Notes: a model not told the origin generated them from the letters alone. DNA of 64,000 bases from Geobacter sp. AOG1 (GCF_019972315.1 NZ_BLIZ01000001.1:2827521-2891520), one strand, 5' to 3'. Positions 25,641 to 36,247 are shown, numbered from the stretch's first letter. A program made the numbers and translations.

Positions 25641-25670
25641 AAAGGCCGGCGATATTCGCCGGCCTTTCAA
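25641..25670. terminator. bidirectional terminator between desaturase gene and tRNA-Ala
   Basis: Perfect 12-bp stem AAAGGCCGGCGA (25641-25652) with its complement at 25656-25667, loop TAT. A-rich flank gives a T run for the leftward tRNA-Ala transcript; TTTCAATTTTT serves the rightward one. Confidence 0.85.
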
Positions 25671-25676
25671 TTTTTA

Positions 25677-25752
<76 letters not shown>

Positions 25753-25766
25753 ATTCAAGAATCCCG

Positions 25767-25795
25767 TTTATACCAGATGCTCCCGAGGGTGTCAA
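25767..25795 (-). promoter_or_regulatory. promoter of tRNA-Ala
   Basis: On the minus strand a perfect TTGACA (25795-25790), 17 bases, TATAAA (25772-25767). Ends about 15 bases before the tRNA 5' end. Confidence 0.8.
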
Positions 25796-25825
25796 CACTT
25801 TTTTATGGTTGTAGGGAATTCTTCC

Positions 25826-25854
25826 TTGACGCCCACGGGGGCTTTGGCTATAAT
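25826..25854 (+). promoter_or_regulatory. promoter of tRNA-Leu
   Basis: TTGACG (25826-25831), 17 bases, perfect TATAAT (25849-25854), 10 bases before the mature tRNA-Leu. It is divergent from the tRNA-Ala promoter. Confidence 0.8.
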
Positions 25855-25864
25855 CCGTGAGCTT

Positions 25865-25951
25865 GCCGAAGTGGCGAAATTGGTAGACGCAGCAGACTCA
25901 AAATCTGCCGTCCGCGAGGGCATGCCGGTTCGAGTCCGGCCTTCGGTACCA
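25865..25951 (+). tRNA. tRNA-Leu (CAA)
   Basis: A class II tRNA of 87 bases. Acceptor GCCGAAG/CTTCGGT (G-U first pair), anticodon stem GCAGA/TCTGC with loop CTCAAAA, anticodon CAA, a long variable arm (CGTCCGCGAGGGCAT region), T-arm CCGGTTCGAGTCCGG and encoded ACCA. Confidence 0.95.
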
Positions 25952-25962
25952 CGTACAAAATC

Positions 25963-25993
25963 AGGCTTGACGGTTCTCCGTCAGGCCTTTTTT
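25963..25993. terminator. terminator of tRNA-Leu overlapping the rlmB 3' end
   Basis: AGGCTTGACGG, loop TTCT, CCGTCAGGCCT with one G-U pair, then a T run. The right arm and T run are the final codons of convergent rlmB (Lys-Lys-Ala-stop). On the minus strand the same hairpin is followed by ATTTTG and may end rlmB. Confidence 0.85.
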
Positions 25994-26724
25994 TGTGCCG
26001 CCTCCAGACGCTGGCGCACCACCTCGAACATGAGCACCCCACCAGCCACCGAGGCGTTGAGGGATGAAACCCCCCCTTGGAGCGGTATCGCGACGAGGAG
26101 GTCACACATTTTCCGCACCAATGGCCGGAGCCCTTCCCCTTCCGAACCGATGACCAGCACCACGTTACCTGTCATGTCCTGGCGATAGACAGGTTCGGCC
26201 GCCTCACCCACCGCCCCGTAGATCCAGAAACCCGCTTCCTTCAACTCTGCCAGGGTCTGGGCGATATTGGTAACCTGGACGATGGGGATCGTCTCCACCG
26301 CCCCGGCAGACGATTTCTCCACAGTCGGGGTAACCGCTGCTGCGCGGTCCTTGGGGATTATGACACCGTTGGCCCCCGCACAGGCAGCGGTGCGGATCAG
26401 TGCCCCCAGGTTGTGGGGGTCTTGTATGCCGTCGAGCACCAGCACGAGTCCATTCGTGCCGGTAACGAGCAGATCCGTCAGATCCGCATAGGCGAACCCT
26501 TCGACCCGAAGCGCAACCCCTTGGTGGTGTTCGGTTCCACAGAGGCGGGCGATGTCCCGCTTATCGCGCTGCCGGACCGGGACCCCCTTTTCCGCGGCGA
26601 GTTTCAACAGTTTTTCCAGACGCCGGTCGTTTGCACCGACGGCCACAAAAAGTTCGAAGGCCCTCCTGCTGCCGCGGAGAGCCTCCAGAACGGGGTTCAT
26701 GCCGTAGATCAGTTCATCATTCAT
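25981..26724 (-). CDS. rlmB: 23S rRNA (guanosine-2'-O-)-methyltransferase RlmB
   Basis: A 247-residue SpoU (TrmH) family knotted methyltransferase modifying 23S rRNA G2251. The N-terminal L30e-like domain begins ELIYGMNPVLEAL; the knot motifs are LDGIQDPHNLGALIRTA (motif 1), VIGSEGEGL (motif 2) and IPLQGGVSSLNASVA (motif 3). ATG 26724 gives the usual length; ATG 26742 is also in frame. It follows pyrF after 34 bases. The last codons double as terminator for tRNA-Leu. Confidence 0.94.
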   Translation of the reverse strand: MNDELIYGMNPVLEALRGSRRAFELFVAVGANDRRLEKLLKLAAEKGVPVRQRDKRDIARLCGTEHHQGVALRVEGFAYADLTDLLVTGTNGLVLVLDGIQDPHNLGALIRTAACAGANGVIIPKDRAAAVTPTVEKSSAGAVETIPIVQVTNIAQTLAELKEAGFWIYGAVGEAAEPVYRQDMTGNVVLVIGSEGEGLRPLVRKMCDLLVAIPLQGGVSSLNASVAGGVLMFEVVRQRLEAAQKKA

Positions 26725-26758
26725 GATAAAAGATTTCTCCATGACGCTGAGGCAGGTT

Positions 26759-27478
26759 TTATGCCGACATGATCTCCTCGACAATCGCTTCCGCAGCCCT
26801 GAGAGGATCAGCAGCTGCACTGATGGGGCGACCGATGACCAGGTAATCTGCTCCGGCACGCACCGCCTCGGCCGGCGTCATGATCCGCTTCTGGTCATCG
26901 GTGGCAGCCAACGCGGGACGGACACCCGGCGTCACCACCAGAAAATCGCTGCCACAGGCTGCCCGTATCAGTTCCACCTCCTGGGGGGAGGCAACGACCC
27001 CGTCGATCCCGGCTTTCTGCGCCAGCTGCGCCAACCGTACCACCATCTCCCGCACCGGATACTCGATCCCCACCTGTCGCAGGGTCTCTTCGGTAGACGA
27101 GGTCAGGATGGTTACCGCCAATACCTTGGCCCTCTCCTTTCCCGAAAACTCCTTATCGAGGGCTTCAACCGTCCGCGCCATCATCTCGTAGCCACCGAGG
27201 GCATGGAGATTGAAGAGCTTGACCCCGAGACGGGCCGCCTCCACCGAAGCCATGGCAACGGTGTTGGGGATGTCGTGGTATTTCAGGTCGAGGAACACCT
27301 GGCCGCCGAAATTCTCCACCATCCGGACGACGTCGGGTCCATGGCTCGTAAACAGCTGCTTCCCCACCTTGAACATCCCCACGTGGCCGGAGAGCACCGA
27401 CACCCAGTGCTTGGCATCGGCAAAGCTCTCCACGTCGAGTGCAAACAGTATCTTGGAACGTGCTTCATCTCTGGTCAT
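26759..27478 (-). CDS. pyrF: orotidine 5'-phosphate decarboxylase
   Basis: A 239-residue TIM-barrel enzyme making UMP from OMP in de novo pyrimidine synthesis. The catalytic Lys/Asp array appears in FLDLKYHDIPNTV (about residues 60-72), and TPGVRP plus the phosphate-gripper GRPIS near the C terminus are present. It lies between proS and rlmB on one strand. Confidence 0.96.
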   Translation of the reverse strand: MTRDEARSKILFALDVESFADAKHWVSVLSGHVGMFKVGKQLFTSHGPDVVRMVENFGGQVFLDLKYHDIPNTVAMASVEAARLGVKLFNLHALGGYEMMARTVEALDKEFSGKERAKVLAVTILTSSTEETLRQVGIEYPVREMVVRLAQLAQKAGIDGVVASPQEVELIRAACGSDFLVVTPGVRPALAATDDQKRIMTPAEAVRAGADYLVIGRPISAAADPLRAAEAIVEEIMSA

Positions 27479-27552
27479 GTTATTTTGCTTCCTTCATGTA
27501 TCGAGTGAGGGCTGCTCTTCGTGGTCGACCACGGAGGGTTGCGCCTGTATAA

Positions 27553-29268
27553 TCAGCGGTTCAGCGCCTCGCGCACCTGCGTCTGCACCTTCGTAACCGC
27601 TTCAGCGATCGGGAGAAGTTCCACCAAGCCGGTTTTGCGATCCTTCAACTCGACGTTCCCCTCTGCCAGATTCTTGCTTCCCACGACGATGCGGAGCGGG
27701 ATGCCGATCAGATCGGCGTCCTTGAACTTGAAGCCCGGCCGCTCATCCCTGTCGTCCAGGAGCACCTCGACACCGGCCTGCTGAAGTTCTTCGTAGATCG
27801 CTTCGGCGGCCACCCGCACCGGCTCCTCCTTGATGTTGAGGGCCGAGATGATGCAGTGAAAGGGTGCAATGGGGAGCGGAAAGATAATGCCGTTCCCGTC
27901 GTGGTTCTGCTCGATGCAGGCGGCCACGGTACGACCGATGCCGATGCCGTAACACCCCATGAAGATGGTCTGTTCCTTCCCTTCCGCATCCAGGAAGGTC
28001 GCCTTGAGCGCCTTGGAATACTTGATGCCGAGCTTGAATACATGCCCCACCTCGATGCCCCGCCACATCTCCAGGGTACCGCCGCTGCAACGGGGGCAGG
28101 GATCGCCATGTGCCACATTGCGAATATCGACAAACTCGCCGATGGTGCAGTCGCGCCCCAGATTGACATTCTTGAAGTGATAGTCGACCTCGTTGGCACC
28201 GGCGACGAAGTTCCTCAGCCCCTTAACCGCCAGATCGGCAACGATGCGGATGGTGGCGCCAACGGGGCCGAGAAAGCCGACAGGAGCGCCGGTCGCCTTC
28301 GTAATGATCTCATCGGGAGCCATTTCCAGGGTATCGCATCCCAGATAGTTCTTCAGCTTGATCTCGTTCAGTTCATGGTCGCCACGGAGAATTGCCGCAA
28401 CCGGTTTCCCGTCGGCCATGAGAATCAGCATCTTGACCGACGATGCGGCGGGAGCATCAAGAAACGCGCAGACATCGTCAATCGTCTTTTTGCCGGGGGT
28501 GGCAACTTTTTCCAGCGGGCGCGGCTCCGCATGTTCAACCGCCTCGACTACGCGGGCTTCGGCTTTCTCCACGTTGGCAGCGTACTCGCAGGCGGAACAG
28601 GAAACGATGGCATCTTCTCCCGATTCGGCCAGCACCATGAATTCGTGGGATGCAGTCCCACCGATGGAGCCCGTATCCGCCTCAACCGCACGGAAATTGA
28701 GGCCGCAGCGCTTGAAAATGCGGCGGTACGCCTGGTACATCTTGTCGTAGGAGAGGTCGGCGGCGTTGCTGTCCACGTCAAAGGAGTAGGCATCCTTCAT
28801 GATGAATTCGCGGCCGCGCATGAGGCCGAAACGGGGGCGGATCTCGTCGCGGAACTTTCCCTGGATCTGGTAGAGGTTCAGGGGCATCTGCCGGTAACTT
28901 TTCACTTCCCGACGCACCAGATCGGTAATCACCTCCTCATGGGTGGGTCCGAGGCAAAATTCTGCATCCTTGCGGTCCTTGATACGGAGGAGTTCCTTGC
29001 CATACTGCTCCCACCGCCCCGACTCCTGCCAGAGCTCGGCCGGTTGGACCGTCGGCATGAGGAGTTCGATGGCCCCCGCCCGGTTCATCTCCTCACGAAC
29101 GATCTGTTCCACTTTGCGGATGGAGCGAAGCCCGAGGGGAAGATAGTTGTAGATGCCAGCGGCAAGTTTCCGGATCATTCCGGCCCGTAGCATCAGCTGA
29201 TGGGAGATCACTTCTGCATCAGCCGGTGTTTCCTTCACGGTGGGGATGAAATATTGGGAGTAACGCAT
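27553..29268 (-). CDS. proS: prolyl-tRNA synthetase
   Basis: A 571-residue bacterial-type class II synthetase. Motif 1/2 regions include [18 protein letters not shown] and the [13 protein letters not shown]-type loop ([12 protein letters not shown]); an editing (INS) domain lies between about residues 225 and 400; motif 3 is [14 protein letters not shown]. It charges tRNA-Pro and clears Ala-tRNA-Pro. ispG is 75 bases upstream and pyrF downstream. Confidence 0.96.
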   Translation of the reverse strand: MRYSQYFIPTVKETPADAEVISHQLMLRAGMIRKLAAGIYNYLPLGLRSIRKVEQIVREEMNRAGAIELLMPTVQPAELWQESGRWEQYGKELLRIKDRKDAEFCLGPTHEEVITDLVRREVKSYRQMPLNLYQIQGKFRDEIRPRFGLMRGREFIMKDAYSFDVDSNAADLSYDKMYQAYRRIFKRCGLNFRAVEADTGSIGGTASHEFMVLAESGEDAIVSCSACEYAANVEKAEARVVEAVEHAEPRPLEKVATPGKKTIDDVCAFLDAPAASSVKMLILMADGKPVAAILRGDHELNEIKLKNYLGCDTLEMAPDEIITKATGAPVGFLGPVGATIRIVADLAVKGLRNFVAGANEVDYHFKNVNLGRDCTIGEFVDIRNVAHGDPCPRCSGGTLEMWRGIEVGHVFKLGIKYSKALKATFLDAEGKEQTIFMGCYGIGIGRTVAACIEQNHDGNGIIFPLPIAPFHCIISALNIKEEPVRVAAEAIYEELQQAGVEVLLDDRDERPGFKFKDADLIGIPLRIVVGSKNLAEGNVELKDRKTGLVELLPIAEAVTKVQTQVREALNR

Positions 29269-29343
29269 GAATTAAGCCTCTTTATCTATTTGATTATACG
29301 TAAATTCAGTTCGCATTCGATAGTAACCATTACTGTCGAGCGC

Positions 29344-30402
29344 CTATCGTTCCCTGGCCATTTCTTCAACGAGCGCAACGAGGGCATCGGCCATTTCGTT
29401 CTCTTTAACCTTGCGGACCACCTCGCCGTGGCGAAACAGAAGACCTTCTCCCCGTCCCCCGGCTATGCCCACATCCGCTTCCCGCGCTTCCCCGGGTCCG
29501 TTCACGACGCACCCCATCACTGCAACGGTAAGCGGCGCATCGACGGTTTTGAGACGCTCCTCCACCTCGTTGGCCACGCCGATCAGGTCGATCTGGCAGC
29601 GTCCGCAGGTGGGACAGGAAACAAAGTTGATACCGCGCCGGCGCAGTCCCAGCGCCTTCAGAATCTCGAAACCGACCCGGATCTCATCCACCGGATCACC
29701 GGTGAGGGACACTCGCATGGTGTCGCCGATGCCGTCAGACAGCAGAATACCAAGGCCAACCGCCGACTTGATGGTGCCGGAAAAGATCGTTCCCGCCTCC
29801 GTAATGCCGATGTGCAGCGGATAGTCTACCTTTTGGGAAAGAAGTCGATACGCCTCGACCGTTTTGACCACGTCCGATGCTTTCAACGAAATCTTGATCT
29901 GGTCGTACCCAAGTTCCTCCAGTATCCGCACATGCCCAAGGGCCGATTCCACCATCGCTTCCGCCGTCGGGTGACCGTACGTTGCGAGCAACTCCTTCTC
30001 CAGGGAGCCCGCATTGACGCCGATACGAATCGGGACCAGGCGTTCCTTGGCTGCCGTCACCACTTCGGCTACCTTCCAGCGTTCGCCGATATTACCGGGG
30101 TTGAGCCGCAGGCCGTCGATTCCGCCCTCCAACACCTTGAGCGCCAGCTTATAGTCGAAATGAATGTCGGCAATAACGGGAAGTGGACTCTCGGCCTTGA
30201 TGCGTCCGAGGGCCAGCGCCGCATCCATATCGAGCACCGCACAACGCACCAGTTCGCAGCCGGCGTCGGCCAACGCTTTAACTTGGGCAAGCGTCGCTCT
30301 CACATCACGGGTATCGGTAGTGCACATGGACTGCACCGAACAGGGAGCCCCCCCGCCGATCTTCACATTCCCAACCTGAATCTGTCGCGTCGTCTTTTTC
30401 AT
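29344..30402 (-). CDS. ispG: 4-hydroxy-3-methylbut-2-enyl-diphosphate synthase
   Basis: A 352-residue iron-sulfur enzyme (GcpE) of the MEP isoprenoid pathway. It starts with [29 protein letters not shown] is in the barrel; the [4Fe-4S] cysteines are in SCPTCGRC and in the later [13 protein letters not shown] 30402 has no ribosome site and lies directly after a strong promoter, so the message may be leaderless. An in-frame TTG at 30411 is the alternative. proS follows. Confidence 0.95.
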   Translation of the reverse strand: MKKTTRQIQVGNVKIGGGAPCSVQSMCTTDTRDVRATLAQVKALADAGCELVRCAVLDMDAALALGRIKAESPLPVIADIHFDYKLALKVLEGGIDGLRLNPGNIGERWKVAEVVTAAKERLVPIRIGVNAGSLEKELLATYGHPTAEAMVESALGHVRILEELGYDQIKISLKASDVVKTVEAYRLLSQKVDYPLHIGITEAGTIFSGTIKSAVGLGILLSDGIGDTMRVSLTGDPVDEIRVGFEILKALGLRRRGINFVSCPTCGRCQIDLIGVANEVEERLKTVDAPLTVAVMGCVVNGPGEAREADVGIAGGRGEGLLFRHGEVVRKVKENEMADALVALVEEMARER

Positions 30403-30410
30403 AGCGGGCA

Positions 30411-30440
30411 ATAATAGCGGATTAACCGTGGAAAAGTCAA
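30411..30440 (-). promoter_or_regulatory. sigma-70 promoter abutting ispG
   Basis: On the minus strand TTGACT (30440-30435), 18 bases, TATTAT (30416-30411). The transcript start would fall at about 30405-30402, at the ispG ATG. The gdhA terminator lies just upstream, so this is the only room for an ispG promoter outside gdhA. Confidence 0.65.
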
Positions 30441-30449
30441 GGCAGCTCG

Positions 30450-30487
30450 GGCGAAAAAAGCCGCCCGGTTTCCACCGGACGGCTTTT
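30450..30487 (-). terminator. rho-independent terminator of gdhA
   Basis: AAAAGCCGCCCGGT (30456-30469) pairs with ACCGGACGGCTTTT (30474-30487), one mismatch, loop TTCC. On the minus strand a run of six T follows. It lies 136 bases beyond the gdhA stop. Confidence 0.85.
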
Positions 30488-30623
30488 CACAACTTAGAAC
30501 GGAAATTCACTTATGCGCAAGGCCGAGGCGATCGAGGAAGTACTCAGAGGCGTACCAAGGGTACGCCGTACAAGACCCCCCAATAATCAACGCAATGATT
30601 GCGGACAGGCCGTGCTTCTCCTT

Positions 30624-31985
<1,362 letters not shown>

Positions 31986-32001
31986 TTATGAAATTAGTAC
32001 A

Positions 32002-32018
32002 GCAAAATGTTCACCCAT
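32002..32018 (-). promoter_or_regulatory. sigma-54-like promoter of gdhA
   Basis: On the minus strand TGGGTGAACATTTTGCT has GG-N10-GC spacing and a perfect TTTTGCT -12 element; the -24 half is weaker (GGTGA rather than GGCAC). Transcription would start near 31991, about 18 bases before the ATG. GCACA words at 32052, 32063, 32072 and 32093 upstream could be activator sites. Confidence 0.5.
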
Positions 32019-32243
32019 TACGCACCACTACCAACAACCTTCATTGCGTGCGCACAAATAATGCACAACATGCACCGTTTTTAACCACAGGCGCACATTT
32101 ATTACGCAAATAGCTGTATACATGCATATTTTTTATGCTTTGCCAGACAAGAGGCGTTTCGTCAGATTACATTTTTGACTAAAAAATATACACAATTAAT
32201 GATATTTTATACTCTGGCGAATGCGACTGCGTAAAAAGTACCG

Positions 32244-32272
32244 TTGACATGCAGGCCGTTTTCCTGTTTAGT
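32244..32272 (+). promoter_or_regulatory. sigma-70 promoter abutting rlmD
   Basis: Perfect TTGACA (32244-32249), 17 bases, TTTAGT (32267-32272). The expected transcript start is 32279-32280, the A of the rlmD ATG. Confidence 0.6.
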
Positions 32273-32279
32273 TGCAGAC

Positions 32280-33683
32280 ATGAAAAAACAACCATCGACC
32301 ACGACAAGACCGGCCGGGAAAGAAGATGTCAGGGTCGGCCAACTCATTGACGTCACCATCACTACCCTCAATGAAGATGGATTCGGTCTGGCGACAACCG
32401 GCACCAAGCCTCTCCTTGTTTCCGGCGTGCTGCCGGGCGAACAGGCACAAGTACGGATAACGTTCGTCGGCCGACGGGAATGTTTCGCCACGGTAGTCAG
32501 AATTCTTCGCCATGCTCCCCAGAGGCTCATGTCGTCCCCCTGCGAAAAGCTCGGCCACTGCGACGGCTGCCCCCTCATGTTCATGAAATACCCTGCCCAG
32601 CTGGCATGGAAACGGGATCTGGTGGAAAAAACTCTCACCCGCTATCGGTCCCTCCAGGAACTGACGCTTCATGATGTCCTCCCCTCTCCCCGGCCACTCC
32701 ATTACCGCAACTCAGCCAAACTCGTCATCTCCGGAAAATCTGCCTCGCCCGTAATCGGCATCTATCGCCGTAACTCTCATGAGGTGCTGGAAATAGGTGA
32801 CTGCCCCCTTCACAACCCGCTCATAAACACCATTGTTGCCGCCGTGAGAGAGGGAATCAAAAAAGGTAAGGTTCCTATCTACTCACCCCGCAACGGTCGC
32901 GGTCTTTTGCGCTATCTGGTCATCCGGGTGGCAGAAACCGAGAACCGCGCCATGGTGGTCTTCGTTACCGCCGAGCGAAGCTTCAACGAAATTCATCATC
33001 TTGCCAAGCACCTGCAGTCCGTCGTACCGCAGGTGGCCGTAGTTGCCCAGAATGTCAACGCTTCAGCGGGGAACATCATTCTTGGCGACCGGGATCATTT
33101 CATCACCCGGGAGCGAACCCTGCACGCCAGTATTGGCGAGACGAGGTTCACCATTTCTCCGCGCTCTTTCTTCCAGGTAAACAGCGGCAGTGCAGAGATC
33201 ATCTACAGAAAAGTACGCGAATGGGCAAATCTGACGGGAAGGGAATTCGTGGTGGATCTCTACTGCGGGATCGGGGGGATATCTCTTTTTCTGGCCCCGT
33301 CAGCGAAGAAGGTCCTGGGGATCGAGGTGGTGGAAGCGGCTGTTGCCGATGCAGAACTTAACGCCCGGTTGAATGGAATAGGCAACTGTACATTCGAGGC
33401 GGGTGACGCGGGGGGATTGCTGACGGAGTTGCGACAGAAACAGGAACGGGTCGATCTCCTTGTTCTCAACCCTCCCCGCAAGGGGTGTGATGAACAGGTG
33501 CTGCAGGAGGCTGCTGCCCTCGCCCCGGACCGTATGATCTACGTCTCCTGTTCACCTTCTACCTTGGCACGGGATTTGGACATCCTCGTCGGCCTCGGTT
33601 ACCGGACCGTCCAGGTCCAGCCGGTGGACATGTTTCCCCAGACCCCCCACGTGGAAAACATGGCACTTCTCCTCAAGGCCTGA
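32280..33683 (+). CDS. rlmD: 23S rRNA (uracil-C5)-methyltransferase RlmD/RumA
   Basis: A 467-residue SAM-dependent m5U methyltransferase of the RumA/TrmA family. An N-terminal TRAM domain (VGQLIDVTITTLNEDGFG), the [4Fe-4S] cysteines CEKLGHCDGC plus GDCPLH, the SAM motif DLYCGIGGISLF and the catalytic Cys in YVSCSPSTLARDL are visible. The frame is open from TTG 32244, but that TTG is part of a -35 box; ATG 32280 is the family-like start and lacks any Shine-Dalgarno. Convergent with the HNH gene, 9 bases apart. Confidence 0.92.
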   Translation: MKKQPSTTTRPAGKEDVRVGQLIDVTITTLNEDGFGLATTGTKPLLVSGVLPGEQAQVRITFVGRRECFATVVRILRHAPQRLMSSPCEKLGHCDGCPLMFMKYPAQLAWKRDLVEKTLTRYRSLQELTLHDVLPSPRPLHYRNSAKLVISGKSASPVIGIYRRNSHEVLEIGDCPLHNPLINTIVAAVREGIKKGKVPIYSPRNGRGLLRYLVIRVAETENRAMVVFVTAERSFNEIHHLAKHLQSVVPQVAVVAQNVNASAGNIILGDRDHFITRERTLHASIGETRFTISPRSFFQVNSGSAEIIYRKVREWANLTGREFVVDLYCGIGGISLFLAPSAKKVLGIEVVEAAVADAELNARLNGIGNCTFEAGDAGGLLTELRQKQERVDLLVLNPPRKGCDEQVLQEAAALAPDRMIYVSCSPSTLARDLDILVGLGYRTVQVQPVDMFPQTPHVENMALLLKA

Positions 33684-33692
33684 CGGAACTCG

Positions 33693-34031
33693 TCACTCTT
33701 TTTTTTCGCTCCCCCGCAGATAATCGGCCAGGATTGCCCGGCTGTGCTCGTCGTCGTGGCAGTAGACACAGAGATTTTCCCAGTTGCTCCCGTCCGGGGG
33801 ATTGTTATGGTGATTGCCGTCCCGGTGATGTACGGTGAGAAGGTGGAGGTTGTCGAGCTCGAACTCCCGGCCGCATTTTGCACAGATCCAGCCATGTATC
33901 TTGAGGGAGCGCTGCCGATAGTTGTCGGGTGCGGCCTGTTCCGCCTTCATCCTGCGAACCAGGGCGTCCAGTTCTTCCTGGGTTTTGACTTTACCCGGCT
34001 GGGGTTTACGCGGGCGGAATGAAGGAGACAT
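33693..34031 (-). CDS. HNH nuclease family protein (YajD-like)
   Basis: A 112-residue small HNH protein. Zinc-type cysteines CAKCG (about residue 52) and CVYCHDDEH (about 90) bracket the HNH core VHHRDGNHHNNPPDGSNWENL. The N terminus is Lys/Arg-rich. ATG 34031 has AGGAAAGGA upstream; the longer frame has no ribosome site. Such stand-alone HNH proteins resemble E. coli YajD, whose function is not defined. Confidence 0.88.
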   Translation of the reverse strand: MSPSFRPRKPQPGKVKTQEELDALVRRMKAEQAAPDNYRQRSLKIHGWICAKCGREFELDNLHLLTVHHRDGNHHNNPPDGSNWENLCVYCHDDEHSRAILADYLRGSEKKE

Positions 34032-34126
34032 GGACAATCCTTTCCTGAGTCGCCGGGGATAACATGCACCTACAAAAAGGGCGCCCCGGATGAGACGCCC
34101 CACTTGTACCTTCTGCTGCATCCATC

Positions 34127-34993
34127 CTACTTTCGCAGTACTTTTATAACCGCCGAGTAGTCCTCTTCGCCACGACCATCCTTGACACCCTGCTCATAAA
34201 TTTTGCACGCCACCTCGGCGGCGGGAAGGTCGAGATTGAGTTTCTTGGCCGCTTCCATGACCAGTTGCAGGTGCTCGTGGACGTAGACTAGCGCAAGGTT
34301 TCGGCTAAAGTCGCCCCGCGCAATGGAGCGCCCCTTTGAGTGAAACAGTGGCGATGCAACCCCGCCCGAATCGAGTACTTCGAGGATTTTGTCGGGATTG
34401 AATCCCATCTTTTCCCCAAAGACGAGCCCCTCTGCCAAGGACTGCATCAGCTCGGCCTGGACGAGGTTGACGACGAATTTCATCTTGGTGGCGTCACCAA
34501 CCCCCCCCACATGGATGATATTGAGACCGAAATAGGAGAAGAGCTCCCGACAACGGCCGACCAGGGACTGGTCACCACCGGTGAGGATGGTCAACAGGCC
34601 GTTGGCTGCATGCTCCTTGGTTCCCCAGACCGGCGCGTCCAAGAACATGACTCGATGTTTTGCAGCTTCATCCGCCATCTCTAGCGTGCTTTCGAGGGAG
34701 TGGGTCCCCATATCCACCAGGATGGTACCTGCGTCGATACCGGCAAAAATCCCGTCGGGGCCGTAGATGTCTGGACGCAGGCGCTCTTTTTCGGGCCGGA
34801 TGAGTATAACCAGATCATTCCCCTTGGCAGCATCCCGGGGAGTTGATGCCCCAACGGCACCAAGCTTGACCAGTTCGTTGACTACATCCGGGTCCGAATC
34901 ATAGACCGTCAGCCGATAATGCCCCTTCGTAAGATTGGCAGCCATGTGCCGACCAACCGTTCCCAACCCCAAAAAACCGATATTTTTCAGCAT
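34127..34993 (-). CDS. beta-hydroxyacid dehydrogenase (3-hydroxyisobutyrate dehydrogenase family)
   Basis: A 288-residue NAD(P)-dependent oxidoreductase. The Rossmann motif is IGFLGLGTVGRHMA (about residues 5-18); APVWGTKEHA is the substrate loop, and KFVVNLVQAELMQSLAEG carries the catalytic Lys. In Geobacter close relatives reduce small aldehydes/ketoacids (succinic semialdehyde or glyoxylate), but the substrate cannot be read here. ATG 34993 has GGGAGGA five bases upstream. Two tandem promoter candidates lie upstream. Confidence 0.9.
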   Translation of the reverse strand: MLKNIGFLGLGTVGRHMAANLTKGHYRLTVYDSDPDVVNELVKLGAVGASTPRDAAKGNDLVILIRPEKERLRPDIYGPDGIFAGIDAGTILVDMGTHSLESTLEMADEAAKHRVMFLDAPVWGTKEHAANGLLTILTGGDQSLVGRCRELFSYFGLNIIHVGGVGDATKMKFVVNLVQAELMQSLAEGLVFGEKMGFNPDKILEVLDSGGVASPLFHSKGRSIARGDFSRNLALVYVHEHLQLVMEAAKKLNLDLPAAEVACKIYEQGVKDGRGEEDYSAVIKVLRK

Positions 34994-35078
34994 AATCGTC
35001 CTCCCTGTATGAAAAAATAACAGCACATCATGACATATCGTCTGGATAATACTACAACCTCTTTACCCTTGAAACAAG

Positions 35079-35106
35079 ATTATAATGAATTTAATGTTGT
35101 ATGCAA
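35079..35106 (-). promoter_or_regulatory. promoter of the hydroxyacid dehydrogenase gene
   Basis: On the minus strand TTGCAT (35106-35101), 16 bases, perfect TATAAT (35084-35079); start near 35072. A second weaker pair further down, TTGTTT-N17-TAGTAT, lies closer to the gene. Confidence 0.55.
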
Positions 35107-35186
35107 CCGGGGAGAATCGACGGGAAGGTGGTGTTGAATTCGCATCAACGCTTCTGCTCTCAAACAACGTATTACACTGCAATCCG

Positions 35187-35843
35187 TCAGCGAGAACGTG
35201 TCACACCACGCCGTTCGCACAGGTGCGCAAGGGGGCAGGAAGAGCAGCGGGGGGAAACGGGATGACACTGATTCTGGCCAAAGGTAACCAGCAGGTCGTT
35301 TATTACAAGCCAGTACTCACTAGGCAGTTTGGCCCGCAGGGCAAACTCGGTTTCTTCCGGGGTTCTGGTGCACACATACCCCCAGCGGTTACAGATCCTG
35401 TGGACATGGGTATCCACACAGATACCCGGCTTGCCGAACCCGAGGGTAATGGTCAGATTGGCAGTCTTGCGCCCCACCCCCTTGAATTTAAGAAGTTCGT
35501 CCAACTCATCCGGCACCTGCCCGTTGTAACGCTCGTTAAGGAGACGGCAGATTTCTCGTATCTGGAGTGCCTTCTGGTGATAGAAACCAACAGGGTAGAT
35601 GGCGTGCTCTATCACTTCCGCAGGGAGTTCAACCATCTTTGCCGGTGTGTCCGCGAGAGCGAAGAGCCTCTCCGATGCGGGACCGGTGGTTCGGTCCTGG
35701 GTCCTGAGTGACAGGATGCAGGAGATGAGCACCTTGAACGGATCCCCTCCCCGCTGGGATACGATAGTGACCGCCGGCGTCTGCCATTTCCTGACCGCCT
35801 CGCCAAGAATGGTCATGGCAGCAGAGATATCCCTGTCCTTCAT
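35187..35843 (-). CDS. nth: endonuclease III
   Basis: A 218-residue DNA glycosylase/AP lyase for oxidised pyrimidines in base excision repair. The helix-hairpin-helix [13 protein letters not shown] carries the catalytic Lys, [11 protein letters not shown] the catalytic Asp, and the C-terminal cluster is [17 protein letters not shown] (CX6-7CX2CX5C). ATG 35843 overlaps the stop of the upstream small gene by ATGA; an earlier in-frame start is possible but would overlap it further. Confidence 0.95.
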   Translation of the reverse strand: MKDRDISAAMTILGEAVRKWQTPAVTIVSQRGGDPFKVLISCILSLRTQDRTTGPASERLFALADTPAKMVELPAEVIEHAIYPVGFYHQKALQIREICRLLNERYNGQVPDELDELLKFKGVGRKTANLTITLGFGKPGICVDTHVHRICNRWGYVCTRTPEETEFALRAKLPSEYWLVINDLLVTFGQNQCHPVSPRCSSCPLAHLCERRGVTRSR

Positions 35844-36070
35844 ACCAGTTTCCGGTTGCGGAATATGCGCATGCACAGGACTCCCAGCACCGAAAAGACC
35901 AGGCCGACACAGAGAAAAACATAGCCTATGCTCCGCCCGTCCCCCAGGCCGAACAGGTCCCTGCCATCCATGAAGGCAATGAGTGCCAGACCGCCGAACG
36001 TCCCGATTCCCCCAAGTATGTATATAGCAAAGGCCACGACAGCCAATCCTATCCCCTCATGCTTCACCAT
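35840..36070 (-). CDS. small two-helix membrane protein
   Basis: A 76-residue protein with two predicted membrane helices (about residues 9-34 and 48-68) and a short basic C-terminal tail. No known family recognised. ATG 36070 has GGGGAG six bases upstream. Its stop overlaps the nth start (ATGA), so it is translationally coupled to the repair gene. Confidence 0.7.
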   Translation of the reverse strand: MVKHEGIGLAVVAFAIYILGGIGTFGGLALIAFMDGRDLFGLGDGRSIGYVFLCVGLVFSVLGVLCMRIFRNRKLV

Positions 36071-36175
36071 GATCAACTCCCCTGTCCGTTTTCACTGCGC
36101 TGCGTCCCGGCATTCTACAAAATCCGCAATTTCAAGGCAACAGCATTCGTACCCGTGACACCCGAAAGATGCAGG

Positions 36176-36204
36176 TTGCGCGTATACCCGTACTCACCTA
36201 TAAT
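36176..36204 (+). promoter_or_regulatory. promoter of the PHP gene
   Basis: TTGCGC (36176-36181), 17 bases, perfect TATAAT (36199-36204). The start near 36211 gives a leader of about 37 bases. Confidence 0.5.
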
Positions 36205-36247
36205 GGCGAGCGCAAGCCGTTGTCAACTCATGCCGCTGGAGACCCCC

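Noticed and set aside
27520-27533. 14-bp perfect palindrome CGTGGTCGACCACG between proS and pyrF
   Set aside because: No T run and no partner site; may be chance or an mRNA hairpin, not enough to call.
27856-29190. 444-codon plus-strand open frame
   Set aside because: Exact antisense of proS, which carries all class II synthetase motifs.
29200-30414. 404-codon plus-strand open frame
   Set aside because: Antisense of ispG with no start signal.
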